DNA of 64,000 nucleotides from BCD1 sp965230565 (GTDB taxonomy: Bacteria; Bacteroidota; Bacteroidia; Chitinophagales; Saprospiraceae): assembly GCA_965230565.1 (NCBI GenBank), contig CBDDLH010000015.1, positions 248,001-312,000 on the forward strand, given 5' to 3'. This document shows, in pieces, positions 8,312-17,179 of this stretch. The first letter of the stretch is position 1; each line of letters begins with the position of its first letter. The notes beneath the pieces were generated by a model that worked only from the letters and a program-made list of their open reading frames with translations, did no database searches and was not told the DNA's origin. The position numbers and the translations under genes are program-made.

Positions 8312-11300
8312 TTAAAAAACCGCCCGTACCTGCGCCCGTCCCGTATGGATAATATTGGCAGTCCCCGTCTTACGCCCCTCATAGCCGATGTTGAGCTGGA
8401 TGCTGCTGGACAACTGCCGGCGAAGGCTGACATTCCAGAGCATATTCCGGCCGTTTTGGAGGCCGTTGAGGATGGCGAAACCGACTGGGGAAGAAGGCTG
8501 GCCTGTGAAATCGACATCGATGTAGGAGAAGTCGAACTGGAAGGAAGATTTGGCCGTTTTGCGATAAAGTGCTTCTACGGAAATATCTCTTTGATCTGCT
8601 GCTGCGCCTCCGGCTTCGAGTACATCTTCATCGGTGCGGTAGCGGAGGGCCAGTTTCATGCGGAAAGATTTGGAGGGCAACCAGGTGAGTTGTGGTTCCA
8701 ACTCGAGGAAAGCGAGGTCGTAATCCTTTTCGTTGAAAAATTCCGAATTACTGATCTTATTGCCTTTGGAGGCAGCCACATTGAAACTCCACTGTGTATT
8801 GATGTTCCAGCGGCTTTTGAAAAAGAATTCTTCCAGGGATCGCGCTTCAAAACCGGAAGTCTGTACAAAACGGCGATTGCTTTCGTTATACCCCAGCTGG
8901 AAATTAAAAACCGTGCTCGTCTGGTTAAAAAACAAGGTGTTGCGAATGATCGAACTCACCGAGACCAAAGCGGAATCGGGCAACTCCAGTTGGAAAGGGT
9001 TAGCTGTCTGCACCGCCAGCGACTCCCGGGTTTTGCGATCGATACGCAAGCTGGAGCGGGTGGCAAAACGACTGATGAATTTCTTTACACCCGTTTTGGC
9101 AAACCAAACAGCTTTCGGACTCAGCTCCAGGCTTTGATTGAGTCCGACGTTATCTGTCCGGATGTAATCGTTGGTGAAGGTGCGGATGAGTACATAATTC
9201 GCCTGATCCTGAAACGGAGCAATCTCCATTTCATTGGGCTGGATAACGCCATCATTATTGTAAAGCGAGTCCAGCCATATATGTGTTCCCGAACCTATCG
9301 GCACCTCTGTGTAGGTAAACTCCTGTTTCGGTTCCTGCCCTGAGCCCAGTTCGTAAACTGCATTCATGCGCATTGCTCCTTTGAGCTTTTCGGGTGTGTA
9401 CAGCAAATTAATCCGCCCCAGCGAAGTAGCTGCCGGTTTATCGTTACTGATGTCCGTTCGCAGAACCTGTAATTGGCGATAATTGAGATTTCCGCTGACT
9501 TTGAGCGTTCTTCGCCACCTCCACTGCCCGGAAAGTGACCAATCTTCGGCATCCGTTGTACCGGTAAAGGCATTGCTCTCCGGAGCATAATCCTTGCGAC
9601 GGGTATAGCGGGCGTCAAATCCGAAGTTTTCCAACTCTCCGCTTTCCAAAGAGAAGCCATATCGATCAAAATAAAAACTGGATTGCAACAAACTGTCGCT
9701 TTGGAGATCAAATCGCTCGCTTTTCTCCCGTTGGCCAAATCCTCCGATTGTCCAATTACCCGACTTTGTGAGGGATTTGCTTATCCGGAAATCAGGCCTC
9801 GAAAAGCGCGTCTTCCGGTCGAGTTCTTCGGTGGTCAACAAATTACCTTGCCCTCCGAGAATCCATCCGTTCCGGCGTACATCGAGTTTTCCGGAATGCC
9901 TGCGGCCATCGTACAACCCCACTCTTTCAAAACCGCTGTATGCATATTGCAAACTCCCCCACCCCGCTTTTGAGGCCATCACTTCTCCCCGCAAAAGCTG
10001 TTCCGATGCTTTTTCCACTTCTCCGATCCCCAGCTGACTTACGAGGTTCCAGTCGCGGGAGAATTCTGCGGCCCGGTAAGGGTTTAGTGCCTGAAAATGT
10101 TCCTGCACCCATTCTCCTGAGAATGTCGTGGTAATTTGCCATCCGCTGGTATCGCTTCCGGGGAAAAAATCTTTTTTCAGCGTAGCATACCCGGCCATGC
10201 CCTTATCATCACCGGCATCGAGTTGTGAAAAACGATTGATGTCATTATTGCTCAATGCCATTTCCACAGCCACCGAAGCATTTTTGGCAAAATCATAAGT
10301 TGCACCAAGGGTCATGAGTTGCTGCTGCTGTGGTGCGACCAACTGCCCTACCGGTTCAAAGTTCCCCCGGGGTTCACAAGTAACGGGATCCGGTGCCACC
10401 CAGATATATACCCGTTCATTCGCCGCTTTTTCTGTGTCTAAAATGTAATTACCATTGCCCTGTCCTACTTCGAGAAAGCGAGCGGTAACAAGGGTACTGT
10501 CCGGATTGACAGAATAAACCAGGTAGCGGGTCAAGCTGTCCTGACCATTGCATGAGAGCAAGGCTTCTGCTATGCGATAACTCACCCGCTCCGGAGAGAC
10601 CTCTTCCAGCGTGTCCAATGTTGAAGTAACTGCCTTGGAAGCATCATCACCCGCAAGGCTGAGCAATCGTTTTTCTTCGTTGGTCAGGGCAATATCTCCC
10701 GTTGAAGTCTTACTGTCCTGCTGGCTCAGCATATTGAAATACAGATTCAGATTCTTTCTTTTGTAACCCGTATTCACAGCATATAAGGACCGCAGGTAGC
10801 GTTGATCGGCATATTCGAATTCAATGATTATCCGGCTGTCTTTATTGATGATGCGGCGGGATGTAAAGGTAATTTCCCCCTGGTTGTAATCAATAGTATA
10901 ATCGTCCTCGAGTCCGCGGACGAGCAATTGCCCGTTGAGCCAAACCTTTTCGGTACCGGCCAGGACGATGATGAACTGTTCACCTTCTTTTCCGATTAAC
11001 TTATAAGGCCCCTGGTTTCCTTCCTGGGGTACGATATTGTTGCGGACAAATTGTCCTCTTGATACAGCAATACTCGCACCTGTGCTGATCACCGATTCAC
11101 CCGGCATATCAAAACTGGTTCGGAAGGTCGCTCCCTGGAGTTTTTTAAAATAATTCATGAAATAACCATCCGGGCGATTGAGTTCGTAATCACCGGCTAC
11201 CAGGCTGGTTTTGTCTTTCCGCAATTGGATGAACACCTTGTCAAATTCTTTCAACTGACGAGTATTACCTTCTGCCTGAATGGGAAGATTTTCATCGGTA

Positions 11301-11833
11301 ATCGCAGCTGTTATCTCAATACCATCTCCAAGCATTCCCGCCATCCGCAGATTGAAGCGGGAATCGAGCACCAGGTCCTGATTGTTTCCAAAAGAAAGCC
11401 CTCTGGAGAAACTGCCCTGATAATTCAATCCGCTCATGGTTATAAGCCCGTCATCTCTGGTATCATAGGGGTTATAAATGATCGGACCGGAAGCTTCCTC
11501 TGGTGGAGCTAGTTTTGTGCTATCGAGATGTGTGTATGTTTTTGAAAAAACGGGATCCATTACCCGGAACTGTACGATCACCGGTTGGCCGAGGGGTTTG
11601 AGCCATTGAATGAAACTGCCTTCTACCCTATAGAATGTCTGATCCACCAGCGTGCTATCCTGCATTTTTCTCACAACCACCGAATTAGAGAACACCATCA
11701 GACTATCCATTTGCGTCCTTCCTACGGGATCATTGACGACAATTTTCCTGAGGTTGGAAATATTTTCCACCTGAGCAGTAACCATTTGTCCTGTCCAAAG
11801 AAAGAGTAATATGAATAAAAGTTTTCTCAGCAT
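8312..11833 (-). CDS. Large exported protein, probable outer-membrane beta-barrel, function unknown
   Basis: 1173 aa with an N-terminal signal peptide (LLFILLFLWTGQMVTAQ). The first ~450 residues have a conserved-looking beta-rich block (LRMAGMLGDGIEITAAITD, then a Glu/Gln/Phe-rich FDKVFIQLRK segment). From about residue 500 the protein is a long run of alternating polar and aromatic strands (for example TTTFSGEWVQEHF, GNLNYRQLQVL, SFQFDFSYIDV), and it ends in Phe (RAQVRAVF), the usual last residue of outer-membrane barrels. No T9SS sorting domain is seen. I do not recognise a characterised family. It stands alone, with a TACGTTTG box just upstream of the start. Confidence 0.75.
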   Translation of the reverse strand: MLRKLLFILLFLWTGQMVTAQVENISNLRKIVVNDPVGRTQMDSLMVFSNSVVVRKMQDSTLVDQTFYRVEGSFIQWLKPLGQPVIVQFRVMDPVFSKTYTHLDSTKLAPPEEASGPIIYNPYDTRDDGLITMSGLNYQGSFSRGLSFGNNQDLVLDSRFNLRMAGMLGDGIEITAAITDENLPIQAEGNTRQLKEFDKVFIQLRKDKTSLVAGDYELNRPDGYFMNYFKKLQGATFRTSFDMPGESVISTGASIAVSRGQFVRNNIVPQEGNQGPYKLIGKEGEQFIIVLAGTEKVWLNGQLLVRGLEDDYTIDYNQGEITFTSRRIINKDSRIIIEFEYADQRYLRSLYAVNTGYKRKNLNLYFNMLSQQDSKTSTGDIALTNEEKRLLSLAGDDASKAVTSTLDTLEEVSPERVSYRIAEALLSCNGQDSLTRYLVYSVNPDSTLVTARFLEVGQGNGNYILDTEKAANERVYIWVAPDPVTCEPRGNFEPVGQLVAPQQQQLMTLGATYDFAKNASVAVEMALSNNDINRFSQLDAGDDKGMAGYATLKKDFFPGSDTSGWQITTTFSGEWVQEHFQALNPYRAAEFSRDWNLVSQLGIGEVEKASEQLLRGEVMASKAGWGSLQYAYSGFERVGLYDGRRHSGKLDVRRNGWILGGQGNLLTTEELDRKTRFSRPDFRISKSLTKSGNWTIGGFGQREKSERFDLQSDSLLQSSFYFDRYGFSLESGELENFGFDARYTRRKDYAPESNAFTGTTDAEDWSLSGQWRWRRTLKVSGNLNYRQLQVLRTDISNDKPAATSLGRINLLYTPEKLKGAMRMNAVYELGSGQEPKQEFTYTEVPIGSGTHIWLDSLYNNDGVIQPNEMEIAPFQDQANYVLIRTFTNDYIRTDNVGLNQSLELSPKAVWFAKTGVKKFISRFATRSSLRIDRKTRESLAVQTANPFQLELPDSALVSVSSIIRNTLFFNQTSTVFNFQLGYNESNRRFVQTSGFEARSLEEFFFKSRWNINTQWSFNVAASKGNKISNSEFFNEKDYDLAFLELEPQLTWLPSKSFRMKLALRYRTDEDVLEAGGAAADQRDISVEALYRKTAKSSFQFDFSYIDVDFTGQPSSPVGFAILNGLQNGRNMLWNVSLRRQLSSSIQLNIGYEGRKTGTANIIHTGRAQVRAVF

Positions 11834-11841
11834 TCTTAATA

Positions 11842-11849
11842 CAAACGTA
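11842..11849 (-). promoter_or_regulatory. -7 promoter box (TACGTTTG) of the 1173-aa gene
   Basis: On the minus strand TACGTTTG matches the Bacteroidota -7 consensus TAnnTTTG exactly. It lies 8 bp upstream of the ATG, which would give an almost leaderless mRNA. No clear -33 TTG was found at the usual 19-21 bp spacing. Confidence 0.4.
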
Positions 11850-12254
11850 AAAAATGGTTTTTAAATATTTAACGGAATTCACACTTCAGGTAATAGTCGG
11901 ACATTTTATTTACAAAAAGCTTTTGAAACAAAAACCGTTTTATGCCGTATATCACATATATCATGGGCGATTCAGCTTTGCTTCTTTCTTTGGAAATGGT
12001 TAAATTTGTAAGGAAGGCCTGAAGCTTTATAACTACACATTGAAACAAACTCTATTGCTTTACACTTAGTCTGTTAGGATTGGAGTTTTTGATTTCCCCT
12101 CTTGCTTCGAAAGCCCTTTCCCTTTTGCTTGCTATATAATATTGAATCCAAAAATTGACGGTTAACTTTTGGCGTGGCTCTTTTTGAATTGAATCAACAT
12201 TATTCACCTGAAATTCAAGGGTTTGTCCCATGTAATTCGCAAACACTATTTACT
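11850..12254. other. Intergenic region (divergent spacer)
   Basis: AT-rich spacer between the minus-strand barrel gene and the plus-strand small secreted protein. Short frames on both strands lack codon-usage or domain support. No repeat copy and no terminator was seen. Confidence 0.5.
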
Positions 12255-12668
12255 ATGAGAACGTTTCTAATTGCCCTTTTTATCTTTTTCTTTAGCTCTA
12301 TGACTGTGTACAGTCAAATGACAACCATCGCCTGCATGAATCCACAGGAATTCTGCATCGGTATGGATTATGAGAACTATGCCCAGATGCAGGTTGTGGC
12401 AAATCCTCCGATTCCGCTGCCTTCCGATGCAACTTTCACCTACATCTGGACTGCACAACACCAAAGCGGTGCTACCTGGATCTGGCACTCCAATCTCAAC
12501 TACAAAGCCATTCCCATTCCCTGGGAAGGTGAGTATGAGGTAAGGGTTAAAATTTTGTATGTACACAAGTATGAAAATTACCCCTTTGCCGCATTTTGGT
12601 CCAACAGAGTTATCCTGGTTGGTAAGCACTGTCCTACTTCTGCGGTTGATGAGCGGCCTGGTCGATAA
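12255..12668 (+). CDS. Small secreted protein, function unknown
   Basis: 137 aa when started at the ATG directly before a signal peptide (MRTFLIALFIFFFSSMTVYSQ); the frame is open 27 codons further upstream, but that extension is not signal-like. The mature part (about 116 aa) contains three Cys and a segment FTYIWTAQHQSG followed by IPWEGEYEVRV, which resembles one PKD-like or Ig-like beta-sandwich repeat as found in T9SS cargo, but there is no sorting domain. A strong terminator follows. Probably periplasmic or secreted; no function can be given. Confidence 0.7.
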   Translation: MRTFLIALFIFFFSSMTVYSQMTTIACMNPQEFCIGMDYENYAQMQVVANPPIPLPSDATFTYIWTAQHQSGATWIWHSNLNYKAIPIPWEGEYEVRVKILYVHKYENYPFAAFWSNRVILVGKHCPTSAVDERPGR

Positions 12669-12670
12669 TT

Positions 12671-12703
12671 CAGTCGGCAGTAAGCAGTTGGCAGTCCGCA
12701 GTC
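12671..12703. repeat. Heptamer satellite CAGTNNG x4
   Basis: CAGTCGG, CAGTAAG, CAGTTGG, CAGTCCG and a final CAGTC in tandem directly after the stop codon. The fixed part is CAGT..G with two variable positions, so the 7-base period is kept while the sequence drifts. Confidence 0.6.
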
Positions 12704-12759
12704 TATATTAAAGGTTTGACTATTCTAGGCGGCAGATTAAAAAAAATTGTCAACCATTG

Positions 12760-12806
12760 GAAGACATCCTCCGGCGATATTTTGCCGTAGGATGTCTTTG
12801 TTTTTA
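12760..12806 (+). terminator. Rho-independent terminator after the small secreted gene
   Basis: AAGACATCCT pairs with AGGATGTCTT, and an inner CGGC/GCCG extends the stem. The stem is followed by TGTTTTT. The remaining spacer to 13000 is AT-rich and has no gene. Confidence 0.75.
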
Positions 12807-12999
12807 ACCAAATATTCCAGTTTTCATTCTAAAGTCAACCCCTATTTTTTTTATTTTTAATTTCCAGATATTCCCTTAATTTTCTGCCCTGATTTTATCT
12901 TTCGAAAGAAAAAGGTCTGAACCATCCAATACTTTTTATTAAAAGTTCTTAATTGGGTCAACCTCATTTTTTGCCACAAATCAACTAAAACCACAACCC

Positions 13000-14517
13000 A
13001 TGGCTTCTTCCGCTTATGTTCTCTGGACCAGCATTTTAATAGCTATATATGCATTGATCATTTTGTTTTTTGTTGTTCGGGGTGCCTTAAAAACTCGTTC
13101 CATTGATGATTATGCCGTAGGGAGCATTAACTTTTCTCCGGTAGTCGTAGGACTTTCGCTGGCGGCTTCTATGACCAGCGCAGCTACCTTTATCATCAAT
13201 CCGGGGTTTATTTCCCTTTATGGAATAAGTGGCATTATTGCCTTTGTGATCGTTTTGCCTCTCGCCATTTTTCTTTCATTGATCGTGCTCACCAAGAGTT
13301 TTCGAAAACATGGCCACAGTGTCAAAGCATTGACTATGGCCCAGTGGATCGGCAAACGTTTTGACAGCCAAGGATATGCGCTATTGTTTGGTGTACTTTC
13401 TTTATTACTCATCACCTTCATCGTACTCATTTGTGTAGGTATGACCAAAGTATTATCCCAGGCACTAAATGTTAAGGAATTATATGTGTTGATCGGATTG
13501 GTGGTTTTTGTATTTGGATATATGATGTTCGGGGGCGCCAATTCCATGGTGTATACCAATGCCATTCAGGCGGGAATGATGTTGATTGTGGCCTTTATTT
13601 TGCTGACTTCAGGATATGAGCATTTCAGCAACGGTGTCCATGGTTTTCTCGACAAGCTCGCCGCCATCGATCCAAACCTGACGACTCCCACCAACCCGGG
13701 AAGTTTACTTTTCAGGGACTATTTTGAGATCATATTTTGCAACTTCGTGGTCGGTATCGCCATTGTCTGCCAGCCACATATTATTACCAAATCACTATTG
13801 CTGAAAAGCGAAACAGATGTCAATCGCTATCTGACCGTAGCCATTATTGCCGAGATCATTTTTTTCGCAGTGGTCTTCACCGGTCTATATGCAAGATTGT
13901 CCTTCCCGGACATGACTGCTGCCGACGGGGAAGCCATCAATATGGATAGTATGATTTCAGCTTACGTGGTAAAAGAATTTCCTGTTTATGTAGGTTTGAT
14001 CGTGATCCTTGGACTTATTTCTGCCGGATTGTCAACTTTGGAGGGACTCATACAAAGTGTTCCAACAAGTATCACCTCCGACATTATTGAACCTATGGCC
14101 GGAGACTCACTCGGTACCGGAGAAGAAAGACAAAAACGCCTCATCCTCATCAATAAAATGGTCATCGCTGTTGTCGCTGTCGTTTCCGTGTTTTTGTCTT
14201 ACGACCAATTACTCAATCCAAGTCTCAGTGTAGGGATCTTTGCTCAAAATGGTGTGTATGCCTATTTCTCCGCTGCTTTTGTACCCGTGTTGCTTGGAAT
14301 TTTCTTTGATAAAGTTCCCAAAGCAGCGCCTATTGCGGCGACCGTTACTGCCATTGTCGTACACTTTTCTATTTATTATGGTCATTTGACTCCTTATACC
14401 CAACCGCCGGTAGGTAATCCTGCTGTTGCCAGTTCTTTAGCGATTATTGCTTCTGTTGTGGTTGGCTTTGGGTTGTATTTTATTTTAAAGCCGAAAAAGA
14501 ATTTAGGACAGGCTTGA
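13000..14517 (+). CDS. Sodium:solute symporter (SSS family)
   Basis: 505 aa, about 13 hydrophobic segments. Family signatures include SIDDYAVGSINFSP in the first loop, LAASMTSAATFIINPGF in TM2 (where SSS carriers bind Na+ and substrate), and GLISAGLSTLEGLIQSVPTSITSDI in the later TM region. SSS carriers import sugars, amino acids, carboxylates or solutes driven by Na+. The substrate cannot be read from sequence. It starts a one-way series of genes for hydrolases, an acyl-CoA ligase and an outer-membrane barrel, which fits import of a small carboxylate; this is inference from context. The preceding gene is isolated by a terminator. Confidence 0.9.
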   Translation: MASSAYVLWTSILIAIYALIILFFVVRGALKTRSIDDYAVGSINFSPVVVGLSLAASMTSAATFIINPGFISLYGISGIIAFVIVLPLAIFLSLIVLTKSFRKHGHSVKALTMAQWIGKRFDSQGYALLFGVLSLLLITFIVLICVGMTKVLSQALNVKELYVLIGLVVFVFGYMMFGGANSMVYTNAIQAGMMLIVAFILLTSGYEHFSNGVHGFLDKLAAIDPNLTTPTNPGSLLFRDYFEIIFCNFVVGIAIVCQPHIITKSLLLKSETDVNRYLTVAIIAEIIFFAVVFTGLYARLSFPDMTAADGEAINMDSMISAYVVKEFPVYVGLIVILGLISAGLSTLEGLIQSVPTSITSDIIEPMAGDSLGTGEERQKRLILINKMVIAVVAVVSVFLSYDQLLNPSLSVGIFAQNGVYAYFSAAFVPVLLGIFFDKVPKAAPIAATVTAIVVHFSIYYGHLTPYTQPPVGNPAVASSLAIIASVVVGFGLYFILKPKKNLGQA

Positions 14518-14840
14518 GTTTTTGTTGAGTGAAATTCTTTTGAATAATGATATTTGATTTCCAGAAGCAACGAACATTTCCTGCTCCCGAAACCAATAAA
14601 ACAATGGGGAGATTTCTGGCTTTTAACCGCGAACGCAAAGAAGGCGCCAGGTTCGCAACGTATTTTTTTATTATTCAAGATCATTATTCTCGGGAAACCT
14701 TTCTAATAATTCTTAACAGGAATAAACCACAGAGCGCCCAGGGGAGGCACAGTGTTCACTGAGAATAAATCAAAAGTGCAGGGTTAAGCTTAAATCTGGC
14801 ATGTTTTCAATAATCAATATTTTTAACCAATTCAATTTCC
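14518..14840. other. Intergenic region with a GCGAACGCAAAG-type repeat
   Basis: Contains a degenerate TTTTAACCGCGAACGCAAAG / AAGGCGCCAGG stretch (about 14621-14655) and an ACCACAGAGCGCCCAGG stretch (about 14725-14755). Related sequences occur at 23241 and 59388. No gene seen. Confidence 0.5.
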
Positions 14841-15710
14841 ATGGAGGGCTTCAATTATCCATATATTGTAAAAAAGGTTAAGTTTAGCGACCATATTCAA
14901 ATCGCCTATGTTGATGAGGGTAATGAGGACCGAACCCTGCTCATGATTCATGGACTGGGTAGTTATATACCTGCCTGGCAGAAGAATATTGAAGGGTTGA
15001 AATCTCAATTCAGGTGTATCGCCCTTGACCTGCCCAACTACGGGAAATCAACCAAAGGCTTTTTTCCTTTTACGATGAGTTTTTTTGCGGAAGTAATTAG
15101 TGCTTTTGTTAAAAAACTGGAGCTTAAAAATGTAATCCTGGTCGGCCACTCTATGGGAGCTCAAATTGCAGTAACTACTTATCTGGAAACAACTACCCCT
15201 ATTGAAAAGCTGGTATTACTTGCCCCTGCCGGATTTGAAACCTTTTCCGCCAGCGATAGTGATTTCTTCTTTAAAAATGTAACCGCCGAATTCATCAAGG
15301 CCATGACCGTTGAACAGATAAAAAGCAATTTTGATCTGAATTTTCACAATAACAGCCTCCCGGCAGATGCCAATTTCATGTTCAGGGACCGGCTGGCCAT
15401 GCGTGATGACGAAGAGGAATATAATTTTTATGCTCAGATGGTTCCTAAATGCGTGGGTGGGATGCTGGAAGCTCCCGTTTTTGATCGATTAAATCAGATT
15501 GATATTCCTTCCCTGATCATTTACGGCCGGGAAGACCTGCTCATTCCTAACAAGGTATTGCATCCTGAGTCCACTATTGAACAAATTGCTGAGTCGGGTC
15601 ACAAAGAAATTCCCGACAGCCAACTGGAGTTATTATCTCCCTGTGGGCATTTTGTACAGTGGGAATGCCCTAAAAAAGTAAATCAACTCATTTCTGATTT
15701 AGAGTACTGA
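14841..15710 (+). CDS. Alpha/beta hydrolase (cytosolic paralogue)
   Basis: 289 aa without signal peptide. Oxyanion-type HGLGSYIPAW, LDLPNYGKS, nucleophile elbow VGHSMGAQ, then IIYGREDLLIPNK (acid) and SPCGHFVQWECP (catalytic His) define an alpha/beta-hydrolase fold with a Ser-His-Asp triad. It closely resembles the lipoprotein hydrolase at 22194 across the whole fold, sharing openings such as NYPY.VKK and the motif HGLGSY.PAW.KNI. The two lie at either end of the same locus, so they are probably paralogues with different locations. The substrate is unknown; ester or oligomer hydrolysis fits the neighbours. A weak dyad TATTGTA/TACAATA with a T-run lies downstream (15797-15845). Confidence 0.88.
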   Translation: MEGFNYPYIVKKVKFSDHIQIAYVDEGNEDRTLLMIHGLGSYIPAWQKNIEGLKSQFRCIALDLPNYGKSTKGFFPFTMSFFAEVISAFVKKLELKNVILVGHSMGAQIAVTTYLETTTPIEKLVLLAPAGFETFSASDSDFFFKNVTAEFIKAMTVEQIKSNFDLNFHNNSLPADANFMFRDRLAMRDDEEEYNFYAQMVPKCVGGMLEAPVFDRLNQIDIPSLIIYGREDLLIPNKVLHPESTIEQIAESGHKEIPDSQLELLSPCGHFVQWECPKKVNQLISDLEY

Positions 15711-16139
15711 TATTATTCAAAATTTATAAGCCACTTCTCCAAATTTTAAGTCAATACCATTTTTACACCAAAATAAAATATTGAATATCAATTAATTATT
15801 GTAAATAAATGTATTTTTTATACAATAGTCAACCCTTTTTTATTCCAAAACCCCTTTTATTCCTCCTGGTCCATTTCCTATATTTGATCTCAACTTAAGT
15901 TTATTTCATATTTTCCAGGATTTTCAAAAGAAAATTCTCACCAGAAGTTAGCTATTGGGCTTAAAGATCAATTGATCAGCAAATAGCGAAATAACCCACA
16001 AGGTCAACTCTGGTTTAATTTAACCGACTACAAATTCAAAATCAAAAACGCGGTCTTTCCCTTTGGGAGAAAGGTCATTTTTATTTCCTAACACAAACGG
16101 AAGGATTAGTCCTTTTGACAAAATAGAACCGAAACTACG
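15711..16139. other. Intergenic region upstream of the KAS III-like gene
   Basis: 429 bp, AT-rich. Holds the dyad TATTGTA...TACAATA (15797-15827) followed by AGTCAACCCTTTTTT (15827-15841), and a TATATTTG promoter box (15879-15886). A similar AGTCAACCCCTATTTTTTTT string lies upstream of the symporter (about 12832). No gene seen; a leader of about 250 nt is implied if the box is used. Confidence 0.5.
15879..15886 (+). promoter_or_regulatory. -7 promoter box (TATATTTG), candidate for the KAS III/lipase/ligase genes
   Basis: Exact match to TAnnTTTG about 253 bp upstream of the KAS III-like start. There is no good -33 TTG at 19-21 bp, so support is partial. Confidence 0.35.
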
Positions 16140-17129
16140 ATGCGCAACGCCGTTATTTTATCTACGGGGAGTTATGCCCCTGAAACAGTAATTCCTAACA
16201 GTTATTTTGATGAACTGCTTGGAGAGGATGTGAGCACCTGGCTGGAAGAAAATGTCCAGATCTATGAACGTCGCTGGTGTAACGAAAACCAAAGTACTGC
16301 CGACCTCTGTGAACAAGCTGCCCTGCAAGCCCTGGAAAGAGCCTCTCTCAAAGCTGAAGACCTCGACCTGATTATCATTGCTACAGATACTCCTGAATTT
16401 ATGTCCCCTTCAACGGCATCTGTGGTCCAAAACAGGATCGGAGCTACCAATTCAGGTACTTTTGACCTCAATACCGCCTGCGCAGGTTTTGTAACAGCTT
16501 TGGATGTCGGCACTAAATACATCAGATCAGATGAAAATTACAACCACATCCTGATAATCGGTGCCTATGCCATGAGTAAATACCTGAACCTCAAAGACAA
16601 AAAAACAGTCACCCTTTTTGCCGATGGTGCCGGGGCTGTAATCCTTAAAGCAACAGAAAACCCAGACAGAGGATATATCGGCAGTCAACTCATTTCCAAA
16701 GGACAATACAATGAATGGATGGGTATTTATGCCGGGGGAACACGTACGCCTGTTACCAAAGAAGTCATTGAAAACCATGACCACCAGCTGAAATTCGTCA
16801 AAAAATTCCCCCCTGAACTCAATCCCGAAATATGGTCATCCATGGCCAACACCTTATGTGATCGCCATGGGCTGGACATCCAGGATGTGAACAACTTTTT
16901 TATTACCCAAATCAATATCAACAGCATTTTTGAGACCATGGAACGCCTGGGAGTTCCCCGGGAAAGAGCCCATACCATCATGCACCATTACGGATATACC
17001 GGTTCAGCGTGTATCCCTATGGGACTGAATGACGCCGTAGAAAAAGGCATTGCCAAAAAAGGCGATCTGATGTTTTTCATCGGATCAGGTGGAGGCCTTG
17101 CTTTTGCCAGCGCCGCCTTCAGGTTTTAA
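16140..17129 (+). CDS. KAS III (FabH)-like thiolase-fold enzyme with a non-canonical active site
   Basis: 329 aa, the length of FabH. The nucleophile Cys114 is present in FDLNTACAGF and the C-terminal half has the family GSGGGLAFASAAFRF. In FabH the His of PHQAN and the Asn of HGNTS complete the catalytic triad; here the aligned positions read FITQIN (Thr256) and HYGYTGS (Tyr286). Both residues needed for decarboxylative condensation are therefore replaced, while acyl transfer to Cys remains possible. Either an acyl-transferase role or a different condensation could follow. It is adjacent, in the same direction, to a lipase and an acyl-CoA ligase. Family is certain; reaction unknown. Confidence 0.85.
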   Translation: MRNAVILSTGSYAPETVIPNSYFDELLGEDVSTWLEENVQIYERRWCNENQSTADLCEQAALQALERASLKAEDLDLIIIATDTPEFMSPSTASVVQNRIGATNSGTFDLNTACAGFVTALDVGTKYIRSDENYNHILIIGAYAMSKYLNLKDKKTVTLFADGAGAVILKATENPDRGYIGSQLISKGQYNEWMGIYAGGTRTPVTKEVIENHDHQLKFVKKFPPELNPEIWSSMANTLCDRHGLDIQDVNNFFITQININSIFETMERLGVPRERAHTIMHHYGYTGSACIPMGLNDAVEKGIAKKGDLMFFIGSGGGLAFASAAFRF

Positions 17130-17179
17130 TTAACGCTATAAAACACCTAACCTAATTGTTAAACCCAAATTATGACGTT

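Noticed and set aside
12052..12246. 64-codon minus-strand frame
   Set aside because: No motif, overlaps the leader of the small secreted gene, and has no promoter or terminator.
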